From: Stemphylium vesicarium
Taxonomy: Eukaryota; Ascomycota; Dothideomycetes; Pleosporales; Pleosporaceae
DNA length: 64,000 nt
Reading direction: 5' to 3'
Assembly (NCBI GenBank): GCA_004380135.1
Contig: QXCR01000029.1
Coordinates: 1 to 64,000, forward strand
How positions within the stretch are numbered: the first letter of the stretch is position 1; every line of letters starts with the position of its first letter. This document shows positions 22,048 through 33,246 of the stretch, piece by piece. The position numbers were made by a program, and so were the translations under genes. The notes below the pieces were generated by a model. It was not told where the DNA came from. It made no database searches and saw only the letters and a program-made list of their open reading frames with translations.

Positions 22048-23523
22048 ATGGAGGACGTTGTCTTTGTGCGATCGGTGTCCAGGCCACGAGGCCAGAAGAA
22101 AATTCCAGGTACTACTGTCAAGAAGCGCGCATTGCCAAAGAACCTCCCGCCGAAAGCAACCGCCACCAGAGCCACGAAACAAAGTTCCAATACGCCAGCC
22201 AAGTGCACCTTGCCCAAAGATGACCTGGAGTGGCTGTCCACGCCTTCCAACTCTTCATTCAACGAATACATCGCTTGCAAATCTACAGAAGCGCCAGTTC
22301 AGTTCACTGTTTCCAACGCAACCCCACCACCGCCACAAACACCACCACAAGATGAAACTTTTCTGCTTGCGACGCGCAGGGCTTTGGAGCAGGCGATTGG
22401 AAAGGAAGCTCTAGAGCGCCATGAAGAGCTCCTCGCTCAAGAGAAGAAGAGTATGGAAGACTACATCTCCAAGCTAGAAGAAGCGGGACGACAAAAGGAT
22501 GGAGGAGAACCTGTGATGCAGAACGCGCTTGTGAGGGACCAGATTGCTATGCTCAAGGCGAGGGCTGAGGGACAGGATGAAGCTATAAAGGCTGAGATTA
22601 GGCTTCAGAGGGAATGGAATCAAACACTTGCGGAAGACAGGATCGTACTCATGGAAGAGAAAACGGCATTGGAGGCAAAGCTAATAGAGATGGGAGAAGA
22701 GAACGAGGCGCTAAAGACTGAGATGGTGAAGCTGAGAGATGAACAGCGAGATCCGGAGCAGGATGAAGACACAAGAAACGAAATCAGGCTCCTCCACGCA
22801 GACAACGCGAAGCTACAGGAAGATAAGACCATCCTAGAGGCAAGCGTAGAGGGCATGAAGGACGAGACTGCTGCTTTGAAGGCTCAAATCTCCACCTTGA
22901 AGAGCACCGTGCAGGAACAGAAGAAGCTACACGAGACCAAGGAGACGCGCAGAGACAACGAAAGGCTCGGAGACACCACTGCCAAAGAGCTCAAGACACT
23001 TACCAAAAGGCTTAAAGACAGAAAACGCCACAACGTTGCCCTCACAACACAAAAAAGCGCACTAGCAACCCGAGTCGCAAAGCTAGAAGCCGAACTCGTC
23101 GCCGCTCTTGCTCGTCCACAGCCCATGACAACCCAACAGCAGCAACGGCACGACGAAACTCTAGCAGCAAAAGACACTCAGATTACGAACCTACAAACCC
23201 AGCTCTCCAAGATATCCCAGGAAGTTCGCCAGCGCAGCGAGCAAGCCAGCAAAGTAGGCCGCAATGATCACATGGATGACACCAAATCACGACGCAGGCT
23301 CAAGGAAGACCGAAGACTAGCAAGGGAAGCTAACAAGCTTTTACAAAAACGCATCGACGATATCGCACTGCGGTACCGTGATCTGCAGGCTAAGAACAAA
23401 GAGTTGGTTACGAGGCTTTTGGGCGTGGCCAATGCGGCGGGGTTTGTAGGAGGAGAGGGCAGGGAGAGTGAAAAGACATGGGAGGAGGAGGTGGAGGGGT
23501 TGAAGGGATGGCCGTTGGAGTAG
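22048..23523 (+). CDS. Coiled-coil protein of unknown function
   Basis: Single-exon 491-aa protein. The start MEDVVFVRSVSRPRGQ was chosen because it follows a C/A-rich leader and opens the recognisable basic N-terminus, although an earlier ATG at 21808 is in frame. Residues 1-60 are basic (KKIPGTTVKKRALPK), a Pro-rich patch follows near 95-105 (PPPPQTPPQDE), and from about 120 to 470 the protein is almost continuous Glu/Lys/Leu heptad-like sequence, a long coiled coil. That architecture suits a cytoskeletal, septal or chromatin scaffold. Coiled coils match many families weakly, so I assign no function. Confidence 0.75.
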   Translation: MEDVVFVRSVSRPRGQKKIPGTTVKKRALPKNLPPKATATRATKQSSNTPAKCTLPKDDLEWLSTPSNSSFNEYIACKSTEAPVQFTVSNATPPPPQTPPQDETFLLATRRALEQAIGKEALERHEELLAQEKKSMEDYISKLEEAGRQKDGGEPVMQNALVRDQIAMLKARAEGQDEAIKAEIRLQREWNQTLAEDRIVLMEEKTALEAKLIEMGEENEALKTEMVKLRDEQRDPEQDEDTRNEIRLLHADNAKLQEDKTILEASVEGMKDETAALKAQISTLKSTVQEQKKLHETKETRRDNERLGDTTAKELKTLTKRLKDRKRHNVALTTQKSALATRVAKLEAELVAALARPQPMTTQQQQRHDETLAAKDTQITNLQTQLSKISQEVRQRSEQASKVGRNDHMDDTKSRRRLKEDRRLAREANKLLQKRIDDIALRYRDLQAKNKELVTRLLGVANAAGFVGGEGRESEKTWEEEVEGLKGWPLE

Positions 23524-24561
23524 GGGGAGGGTGTACAGATAGGGTTTGAGTGATTCTTGTATTTGAATCTGGATGAGTTGGTGGAAGGGGGGTGGATTAA
23601 TGGATAGATGGATGAGCTTGGCGGTGCGGAAAGGATGTAAGAAAGTTGACTTGGCGGGCTTGGTCCGTTGCTCAAGAACAAAACCCGTGATTTATTGGAT
23701 CCATGTACGGTGGAAAAATAGTGGCGAATAAGTCTGATATTGGATGTAGATCCCCCTCTACTCCGTCTTGAGCTGGGGTGAGCAGGATGCATGTGAAACG
23801 ATAGACGCACCTACCTACATATCTCGCAACTTTTCAATAAGGTGTGATTGGATGTGTATCAGGAAAACTTTTCGAACGACACATCCTATTGAACACCGTT
23901 CGTCTAGCAGTAGAGTTACACCTTGACTACAACCCCCTTGGCATCCCTGGCGACAACTCTCCTCCCGCAGCCCCACAATCCCTACACAGCATCACCAACA
24001 CGTTTCCCCATCGTAATAGTCCTCAGTTCCCCTCTTCTCGCATTCCCCGTCATCTTCCGTAAGCCCAAAACGAAAGCTCAACAGCCTCGCTTACCTCCCT
24101 CTCCCCCTTCCTCAAAAACGCCACGCAGTCTTGCTATTGTTCTTCATCACCACATCCACCATCGCCCCCGCGCCCCTGGAACGCGGCGAGGCCCCAAGTC
24201 CCCCGGGCGGAACGGTGCTTTGTGTTTATGCCAGAAGTCGGGGGGGGGAAGTGGGTATAAAAGTCATGGGGGTAAGGTGGCTAAACGTCGGTTTTTCTTG
24301 TATCTCAGTTGAATAACGTTCGTCACTCGGCCGTGGGCCAAATCCATCTAAAATACAATTAAGTTGAAATATAACGAGGCCGTCTATAACCCGTTCTATT
24401 TCGTATATTTCTCGACTCGAGATTCAGGGGCGGTGCTCGTACAACGCAACGCGCGACCTACACATCCTTCATCTTCCTTCATCTCTCTACCTATCACCCT
24501 CCTTCGTACAACCAGCCAAACCCCAAACCCCACATTCACGAAGCAAAACAAGAAGCCAAAA
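23524..24561. other. Intergenic with no recognised gene
   Basis: About 1 kb. Several Pro/Arg-rich short frames are low-complexity reading of C-rich DNA. The last 150 nt are pyrimidine-rich and end CAAAAATG, which looks like a promoter leader for the small ORF at 24562. Confidence 0.45.
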
Positions 24562-24783
24562 ATGCGTCCATATTTCGACGCTTCAGAACTGCCCTCCTTC
24601 CGCTTCAACTACACAAACGACGGAACGAGACCGTTTCGCGTCGCGGCTACTCAGGTTAATTGCTCGCTGGCGCCGAACCATCAGATGCTGAGGCTGCTAG
24701 TGTTGGAAGGGGGTAAGAGGTGGAGGGTTCAGAGCGGTGGGGAGGGTGGGAATGGGAAGGGGAGTGAGAGGGTACCGGAGTGA
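24562..24783 (+). CDS. Possible small gene (73 aa), uncertain
   Basis: ATG in a good context (AAAAATG) opens MRPYFDASELPSFRFNYTND. The first 30 residues look protein-like, while the remainder (GGKRWRVQSGGEGGNGKGSE) looks like read-through of G-rich sequence. An intron starting at GTTAATTGC (about 24654) could change the C-terminus. Support is the promoter-like leader and codon character only; no family is recognised. Confidence 0.3.
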   Translation: MRPYFDASELPSFRFNYTNDGTRPFRVAATQVNCSLAPNHQMLRLLVLEGGKRWRVQSGGEGGNGKGSERVPE

Positions 24784-25097
24784 AGAGATGGGGGATGTGG
24801 GATGGTGGATAGGAGAAGAGAGGAGATGGTAGTGCTGGTGTACCTACTAATTCGAATGTGAAAAGAGTGGAAGAGGGGAGGGAGGAAGGAGGATAGGGCG
24901 TTTATTTTTTATGAAGAACCAAGAATATCACCGAGAACGCGACTTTCAAACTTGCAAAGTCTAGTCTATTTTCATATCTTCTTCTTCCTCTTTCTCCTAA
25001 CTCCCTCCTACACGCTTCCTTCCTTCCCCCCCTAATCTTGTCTAATCTCATCTAACCCAATCTCCACCCCTCTACCTCAACCTCAACTTCAACCACC
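24784..25097. other. Convergent 3' region
   Basis: 314 nt, C/T-rich, between convergent small genes. Nothing else is seen. Confidence 0.45.
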
Positions 25098-25469
25098 CTA
25101 CTCCCCCTTCCCCACAACCCGATCAAAATGCTTAAAGCAAAACTGCCCGCCCACGAAACACGTCCCAACCCACTTCCACCACGCGCCACTCAACACCCCC
25201 ACCCCATGCTCGCCCAGCCTCTTCATAAACATAACCGTCTCCACCGCGTGCGCCCCGAACAAGAAGTAAAAGAGGCCTGCTTGGATCCAGCGCGCGGCTT
25301 TGGCTACCGTGGGCGGAATAGGCGAGGTAGCGTAGTCTGGGGATGAGGGGAGGAGGATTGAGGGTGTGGGCGCTGCGGATAGGGCCATGATTATGCCGCA
25401 GATTATTATGGGTTTGAGGTGTGGGGAGGAGGGGGCGATGTAGGTGTTGTTTAGGTTTTTGGGCGGCAT
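25098..25469 (-). CDS. Small multipass membrane protein, TMEM254/DUF4499-like
   Basis: Single exon, 123 aa, ATG start (MPPKNLNNTYIAPSSPHLKP). Hydrophobic segments lie near residues 20-40 and 65-110. The pattern GLFYFLFGAHAVETVMF followed by a Gly-rich loop, WWKWVGTCFVGGQFC and a basic end resembles the small DUF4499/TMEM254 membrane family (H..E in the second helix, then W-W/F-G helix). The placement is by pattern, not search. Cellular role is unknown. Confidence 0.55.
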   Translation of the reverse strand: MPPKNLNNTYIAPSSPHLKPIIICGIIMALSAAPTPSILLPSSPDYATSPIPPTVAKAARWIQAGLFYFLFGAHAVETVMFMKRLGEHGVGVLSGAWWKWVGTCFVGGQFCFKHFDRVVGKGE

Positions 25470-28400
25470 TTTGTTTTGCGAAAGGATGTACTCTGGTTCT
25501 TAGGCGTTGATTGATTCAGTGTCTTTGGTTGGGTTTTTGGTTTCGGTTCCAAAGGACCTTTTTTTGGTGGTTGTGGGAAATGGTGGAGTTGAAGCCTTGG
25601 TTCCGGGATAGAGGTCGATTTCTCGCAATTTGAAGCGGAGCGTGTGTTATTCTCCAGCTTTGTATGCTTTGTGATTACGGGTATTGGGCGTGTGTGGATA
25701 GGAGAAAGTTTCCTTCGTTCACTAAACTTGTTCAAAGGTTTTTGGTCCGAACACGGACAAGTACCTCGGTACTTTGCTCCACAGGTTCCGCTAACTAGCT
25801 GGCTTCCCCCATCAGAGACAGAGAGACGCGCTCGCGGCGAGTCAGCAACTCCAACACTGGACCAGTATTTCCATGTCTATAATACCTTGAATGCATTCGG
25901 ATGACTTTCTTCTTGTTGTTCCAAGACCCCATCCTGTATGAACGCACAAACACTGCTAGTCCATACCACGACCGCAGTAGCACACAACGCCCTCAACTAC
26001 TCCTACTTTCCTCTTCCGGTAAACGCACCTCTTAAGCCATCGATTCCTGGAACGGCTGCAAACACCATACTTAGGGCTGCGACTATGCAGCGACTTGCAA
26101 TCACATGAGCGGCCGAGGGGGAACTTTATTGGTGGTAGTGCTTGGGGTGGGTTGCTGCAGTGGAACGGCGGCGGGCACCGTTTATGCGGCCGAGTAAGGT
26201 GATGGTGTCATGCTTCCGCACGGAGTTTGTTGGAAACCTTGGAAGGGTGATGGGTCGGCTCGCTGGATGCGTCGCCCCGTCTTAGTGCAATCTAGATTGC
26301 GACAGTTTTGGGACGTTAGGTTTGCGACGAGGTGGTGCTTGTAGGCGGAGCGGCGGATAGAAGAAGGGGATTGTTAAGATTACTGACGTATGTCAGACTG
26401 CAGCAATGGGCATTCTTCACATGCAGCCGCGCCAGTAGCTGACGCAGAGTCGCATGAGTTGAGTTTCTAGCTGACGCCTTTCTGGAGGGCGGCTTTCTTT
26501 TTGTCCTTCTCCTCGTTCTAGATTGTCGCCAATATTTTGCTTTATTTTGAAGACGTCATCCTCAGCTGCTCGTCTATGGGCCCCTCACTCGCAAAGACAT
26601 GCTTTGGTATGAGGAGCCTCCGCGTTTTCAGGCTGCTAAAGAATAACTAGCGCAAGAACAACACCAACTACAAGAATAGTAGTCCTCACAACAGCATCAC
26701 GAGATAAACTCACACACGACTACCACTCGGAGCCTCCGAACACGGAGCCCAACTACTCTCGGCAGCTCATTTTCCCGGTGGGAGCTGCATCGTTCTAGCG
26801 CCGCCACCAACCATCAGCAACCTTACCCCACCAACGGCCCCCCTTCCCTATCTCAATGCACCCACTAGTCTCCTGCACACAATTTCACACTTTCACGAGG
26901 CCAAATCTCCAAGCTGCAAACAGGGAACAACCCAACGACTTCGTCGACGCGATACCAACAAAGGTGACGTTCCGATGTGCGCAATCCACTTTTTGGCGTA
27001 GGTACCTTGAACGTGGCCAATAGGCGCGCGCCACACGGAGCGTGGTGCATGGAATTGGCAAGGCTAGGGGGCCAAAGGCATATGGGGCTGTCATGGATGG
27101 TGCTTTGGAGCTCGCAGCGATCGATAGAAGTTGGAAGTTGCTTGTTAGGGAAATATAGGGAAATGGGTAGGTAGGTAGTGGATCTGGGGTAAGAGGAAAA
27201 GGGTATGAGCAAGAGATGGGACGGTACGAACTACTACGCACAAGACAACTTTTCTTCCCTTGAGTCGCCGATTCCTTTGCTACTACAGTTTTTTCACGGA
27301 CTCTCGTGGTAGGCAGCGTTATCAAGATGGTGAGCAAAGGACATCGACGGAGCTGATTTGCATTCTCTGCAACGCGATTTCCTTCTCGACATGTGCGCCC
27401 AGCTATCAACTGGGGAGTTTTCTTGGAACGCGTAGCCTATACCATACCGTAGCGTTGATCTCCCTATCCAACATCTTCAACAAAGCCGTAGGAGAACTTT
27501 TCTTCGGGTGCTGATCACTCCACAACAGTGCCGAACCCTCGCCGTTAAATGCACCGGGAACTCTAGCATACTTATCTGGAATAATTTGGACACTGCTAGT
27601 TACTTAGGTATCATTAGACAATTGTAGAGTCTCTATTGAAACGGAATGAAAGGAAAAAGGGCAGTCAACTCGTCTAAATCAGCACGTTGCTATAGCCCTA
27701 CGCAACTATCACTCACTGCTGCCTCATTCGCCAACTTCTGGTTTTTGCCTGGGCTTCTAGAGCAAATAATAAACTTGATGCACGCGACTGCGATGTCCAG
27801 TAAATTGTGATCCTGCAACACCAGTGTTAGTACCTGCATGTTGGGGTGACTGTATACTGCGTGCCTGTGGGTTGGGAATCTAATGGCCCTGCAGACTACT
27901 ATCACCGATCGTTACGCCCGAGAATTGCATGAGGCTTATGATGCGTAGGGTATTGAGCTGACTAGCTGTCCCGCATTTGGAGTTTTGGACACTGTAGGGC
28001 CATGCAGAGCGCAATGGCAATTGTGGTTTGCTAATCGCGCCAAGGAAGACATGTCCACCTGCCGGTCCATCTTCATTGAGGGCTGCACATTGTAAGTCGG
28101 CTCAGGATCGTGTAATTAACAGTCTCCTTGGAGCACATTGCACTTGAGAAGAGGTGAACGTGCCGTCTTGACAATATCCCAATGCATGGACTTCCTCGCC
28201 TATCGACTCATACCCACCCAACTTGATCTTCCATCAGCTCATTTTCTTTTCTACGACATCAATTCTCAGCTGCAAAAGGCAAGATGAGATGATCTGTTGT
28301 TTGGACCGGATTCGCCTTCGGCACAAGTCACTTGCCCTGCATTTTACGTCCAAAGATACCGTCGATTCTAAACGTGTCGATGTATTCGCGCTCTCTTCGA

Positions 28401-29940
28401 GAGATGATTAAAGTAGGATTTCACGTCTAATATTCCTCAGCGACAAAGAAACATCATCAAATTTCGGCCGGCTTACCCAACAGCTAATTGTGTATTACAC
28501 CGCATCAATGGAGTAATTCTGATGTGGAAACATCTCTAAATACACGTAGAGATATTCTAAGACATTAGACATTGTATGAGACGTAAAATCAACGATCGAG
28601 GTGTCAATGTCCGAGTCCATGAGATCTTTCATTTGCGTTCATGGCAGTAACATGAGCAACGGCTCGCCTGGTATGCCCCCTTTGACAGTTGTCCGGGCTT
28701 ATCTGCTGCTAACAACTCCACAGAGCGGTTGTTCTCCTGCTCCTACCACTGCAGGGGTCGGTCCACGTGATAAGTACGAGCTGACCGTACGGTGAAGAGA
28801 GTTCGTACATCCTAGAATCACTTCGCATGTACAACACGCGAACAGAGTATCAGGGGAAAGGTTGAGCTTCCGCGATTACGGCCATGAGCATCGTTGATGG
28901 CAATCGAAATACGAGAGGAAACGGCATATGGGTCATGGCTGGATCGTCATCGTGCTCTCCTTTTCTTTGCGTGCCACTCTGCCTGTGAAACATAGTAGGC
29001 TCAACTAGCTTGCCTTTCTTTGCCTTTCTTTACTTGTGCAACATCAGTGGATCTCAATCGTCGAAGCAATATCCTCCCTCCATCTGCATCACTTTCGTCC
29101 CTGGTATTCCTTCTTTCGCTTATGGGATGACGCGCGCCACTTCTGCACCACTGATCGTCTAAGGCAACGAATGCTGTTGGCTGACTGTGCAGCCTTTTCT
29201 TCTTGTCATTGTTGAGCATTTCCCTCGTTCGCGCCCCGAACAAAAGAAATGGCTATGCAGGTGTCTGCAGGTATCTGCAGGAGGAGCTTGGGTGATTGCG
29301 TGCTTAATATGGCAACGGTGATGGCGATATGCGGGGCTGTGGATTAGAACTTCGACGTCGGCCATAACCACACCACGAGGGAAAAGAAACGGCCCACAAG
29401 CTTGCCGCGCCATGAGTTGACGGGGACATTGACACCCACCAGAGTTGCTTTTCGATGCCGCAGTGGCTGTGTGGGGAACGCTCTTCGGACACTACGAGGG
29501 CGAAAAAAACGACACCCTACGCGCGTGACAGATTTGATTATAGGCAGGCTTTCTATTGATCCTCGTATTCTTGTTTAGATCGCCGGCCCAGCATCTGTCC
29601 AACGAGGTATGGTCGACCGAGGTGGATGGCGGAAGCGGAAGCTGGCCCGGAGTGTATCTTTTCGGCTTCATTTCGGCATTACTATGCGCCTTTCACACCG
29701 ATCAAGAATTCGTGTTACGAATACACGCAGGGAGATAGCCCGATACCCTGAAAGCTGTGATGATCGGGAGTGAAGCGGGATCTCAATCACAAGCAATTGT
29801 TCGGAGGCAAATGTGAATGGCAAGGAAAGAGGTCCATTAGATACGTTGAGATTTTATGCTGTCAAGGCTACCTAGGTATTGAATTCTGCTAGACAGAAAC
29901 CGTAGAGAAAGTATCAGCATGCTTGAACATGCTGCTGCGC
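25470..29940. other. Gene-poor region of 4.5 kb
   Basis: No ORF here has recognisable protein character. The longest (minus, 26885-27409) and the others are Ser/Arg/Pro-rich, lack promoter-like context and match no family I know. Parts of 27.5-28.6 kb look A/T-richer than neighbouring genes. Small tandem repeats occur near 29010-29035 (TTTGCCTTTC) and 29258-29282 (TGCAGGTxTC). No terminal inverted repeats, LTRs or transposase motifs were found. Confidence 0.45.
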
Positions 29941-31219
29941 TCATACATAATCATCCCTCGAAGTTACGGTGGTGGTGACATGAATATCCTGTGCGTCTTT
30001 CGTGGCCGAGCCCTGATCCCAGGTGTTGTCTGGATTCTGCTTCTGATCACTGTCTCTCAATATCATCTCCTCGCTCGCAGTGTCACTACCCATTCGAACG
30101 GTTGTCTGCAGAACGCTCTCGCCAGGACCCATGTAAATCTTCTCACCTGGGTTACTGCCAGTCCCGCGACTAGATTTTGAAAAGTCAAAGTTTTTGGAGT
30201 AGTTCTTGAGCGGGTAAGAGTCTTTGCTCGACTCGCCGCGCGAACCGTATTTGACGCGAACGTAGAGCGGACGGAGAACGGGGATGCAGGCGCAGACAAT
30301 GGTCATGCAGACTTCGGACGAAGACCACAAAAGCATGCTAGCGGTATCGTAGACGTAGTTTTCCATCGACGCAAGAGATTGTAGTTCGATGGTTCGGACA
30401 ATGGAGCAGGCGCCGGCGAAGATACCGAGGGAGAGACCAGTTGCGATGGTGATCTTTTCCTTGCGCTTCATGTTGAGGCCCATGAGGACATGCCAAGCTA
30501 AGAAGTGTCAGTGTCAGTGTCTCTCATAAAATCATTGGTAGGATTGCTGGCTTACGAAGGATAGCAAGGACAAAGTCCATGGCAGCTGACCATGCGCCCA
30601 TGGTCAGTCCAACTTGCGTGAAGTTCAGCCAGCAGTATCCACCTTGGATGCTTCGATCCCAGAGAAACGCCGTCGGTATGCATTGAGCGTACAATAGCGC
30701 TGTCGTGATGGTGCAAAGTATAGTAGTGGTTACTATACAGAACCAGAGGATAGCGACATGCCATCTCTTGACGACAATGCGCAAGAGAAAGAGCGCTACA
30801 GAGCCCTTGGAAGCTGCTATTCCCATGATACAGATACCTTGGCCTATGGCTTCCCACATGATGGATTTGGAGTAGTCGAGTTCAAGACGAATAATATCAG
30901 CTGTCTGCTTCCCAACACCGTAGGTGATGCCGACAGAGATACAGGCGACATATCCTATGAACGTGGCCTAGGTGAATCAGCAAGAGCTCCTTATATCAAG
31001 TTGCCAGACTCTACGATATGAAGAGAATGGTGTCGTGTGCGTAGGATTCGACAAGAACAAACTCACCAAGTTGACTAGCATCAAAACATCATCCCATCCA
31101 AAGTTTCTCACGACGACTTGACGTGTATACAGTCGTAGTGCAATGAAGACGCTCGCAAACACTACCTGGAACCACATGACTCCATTGAGTATGTTTGCAA
31201 AGTCCGCTGGCTTGCCCAT
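29941..31219 (-). CDS. SAT4-family (rhodopsin-like) seven-helix membrane protein
   Basis: Three exons, 31219-31067, 30967-30556 and 30497-29941, close in phase and give 373 aa. Helices begin with NGVMWFQVVFASVFIALRLY, then the family signature RLYTRQVVVRNFGWDDVLML (aromatic-W-DD), ATFIGYVACISVGITYGVGK, MGIAASKGSVALFLLRIVVK, a loop with GGYCWLN, MDFVLAILPW, and two more helices through WSSSEVCMTIVCACIPVLRP. This is the fungal SAT4/rhodopsin-fold family, often annotated integral membrane or PTH11-like without CFEM. The cytosolic tail (about 100 aa) is polar. The ligand is unknown. It is divergent from the P450, about 2 kb away. Confidence 0.87.
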
Positions 31220-33246
31220 CTTGGTCGTTACCGAATTAACGGTTATCCCGGCGGAAGAAAGGGACGGGCCTCGATCCTGTGATTCGCTACTATCGAAGAA
31301 ATTCCGCGGATCTTGAGGTAATGATTAAGGGGTGTGTATATTCAAACAGATGAAGGTAACAAATGAGTCAAGTTCTCAAATTACCGCTTTACTCGCCGAA
31401 ACAAGTGAAACGATGCTTGAAAGATACAGAAGACTGAATGTCCGTGTCGTCTTTTGTAGGGATGACTCCAGTGATGGCCATTTATGAGCAGTGCGTGAAT
31501 GTATCTATGTCTTGTTTCGATCGCAAAGATTCTTACCCATGCTGAAGAAGAAACTACATCTGCAAAACCCATCCGAGGGTTAAACAGATCACTGGAACCT
31601 CCTGACAACCTTCACGGACCAGGAATCATGTCTGATTTCCAAGCGAGACGAATCGGTGGCAACCCGGACTCTCCTTCAGGCGAGCTGTCCATGCTTTTTT
31701 GACTTGCGCTATGCTTCTCTTAGTGGCTTGGGCAGCTATATGATGTTGTGGCTCCGATCGTGCTGCACCCTCGTTCAAAGAAGGATACGGCTGTTAATAC
31801 GTACCTCAGCTAAATATGGAAGAGATCAACCCCTCCAACCTTTGACCAATGTTTGGCCGTAACCTTGCTTGTGGAAGACAGCCGAAGCCTGCTCAGGCCT
31901 TGGCGCCGGCTGTCAATCACTGTTCCCCGACCATTACGCATTTCTCACATCCGGATCCAGAGTCTAAGCGTCAACTAGTTGTTCATGCTCGAGCTGGACG
32001 ATAACATGCGTGGGCTGTGAGGCACCCTGCACAAGCGTCGCGCTACTTACCCCATCCGCGTTTCCCGTCCCGTTTGCGCATACTATTTTCTTCTTCTCTT
32101 TGATGCGCAGTCTGATACTTCATAATTTGTATTAACGATTCTGCAAGCTGCTGATGGGTATGTTGCATCCGATTGCCACCACATCTATTTACGATACCTG
32201 CAAGGGTGCCAAAAATTTGATCAGGGAGAAGAGCACCCGAAGCTATGCAGATCCACGACCAGGCATGACTTTAGCCGCTAGTGTATGATGTTGGAGGCAA
32301 AGATGGCCCTCGAAATCGCGTGAGTAGACTCTTTCCGCTATCGCGACTTTATCGAAATTCGAGCAAACTCGAAGACTGTGCACGCAGCACCGGGGCGTAG
32401 CTGTTCATACACACGGCGTGGAGATTTCTTGACGGACCGATCCGCATTCAAAAGACATTAGCACCTGTGATTTCTTTCTTCCTCGCGTCGAGCTTGAGTT
32501 GTAGGTGGCACGGAAAACGTTTGAGAACGACCTTCCGCCCCGGGCCGTTGCACGCGCTGTCATTTAATCGGGCCGCGTTTAGGCTAACGCAGGTGATGGT
32601 TAGCTCAGCCTTGGCAACACCATGCTTTTGACGGCTCCTCGGGCCAACCACCAGCGAATACAAGGGTCTTCTCGCATGACCGTTTTCCAGGCCGCATCCA
32701 TCTCACTTGAGATCGACCTTTGTGTAGCACTCGCATCTCAATAGCATGGGGCAAAATCCGCTATTCGTCGCAAAGCGTGCAGACACCACAAGATCGCTCC
32801 CGTCCCGTGCTCACGCTTGACCTGGACGTCCCTGCCACATCGGTCAGTACGCGAGAGAACTACTCCTCCCGTTGCCACCAGTCCCCCTGTTGCTTAGAGT
32901 GTCGGATAGTAGTAGTCTCCCCGAGATACCTCCCCCCTGACGTATCCAATCAATAGGTACACGACTGTAAGAGTGGGGTGGCGTAAAAGTAACGCGGAAT
33001 CTAAAGCAAGAATGGCAACGTCCACAGCGGCACATCGCTCCTTGTATGGAGAAATGCCAATAGGCCATGCGAAAGAGACATGGTGCTAGTCCCGAACTTT
33101 GGTCTCTTCAGTCCAAGTTTGTCGATGCGCGTTATTAGCATAGAAGACTGCCCGCGCCCCGGGGTCTTCGGTTGTAATCTTCTGCTGTCTTCCTGTTTTT
33201 TGTTTTCCTCCATCACAATCCTGAATCACGCTGCAGGTGACGAACA
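31220..33246. other. Intergenic, 2 kb between SAT4-like protein and P450
   Basis: No gene supported. Antisense or sense frames up to about 78 aa lack family features. It must contain the promoters of both divergent neighbours. Confidence 0.5.

Noticed and set aside
25755..25770. Single CCTCGG sites at about 7382, 25764 and 38005
   Set aside because: Isolated hexamers are expected by chance about every 2 kb; only the triple cluster at 12.9-13.1 kb was kept.
26885..27409. 174-codon minus frame in the gene-poor region
   Set aside because: Composition is not protein-like, no splice or leader context is present, and it overlaps other frames.
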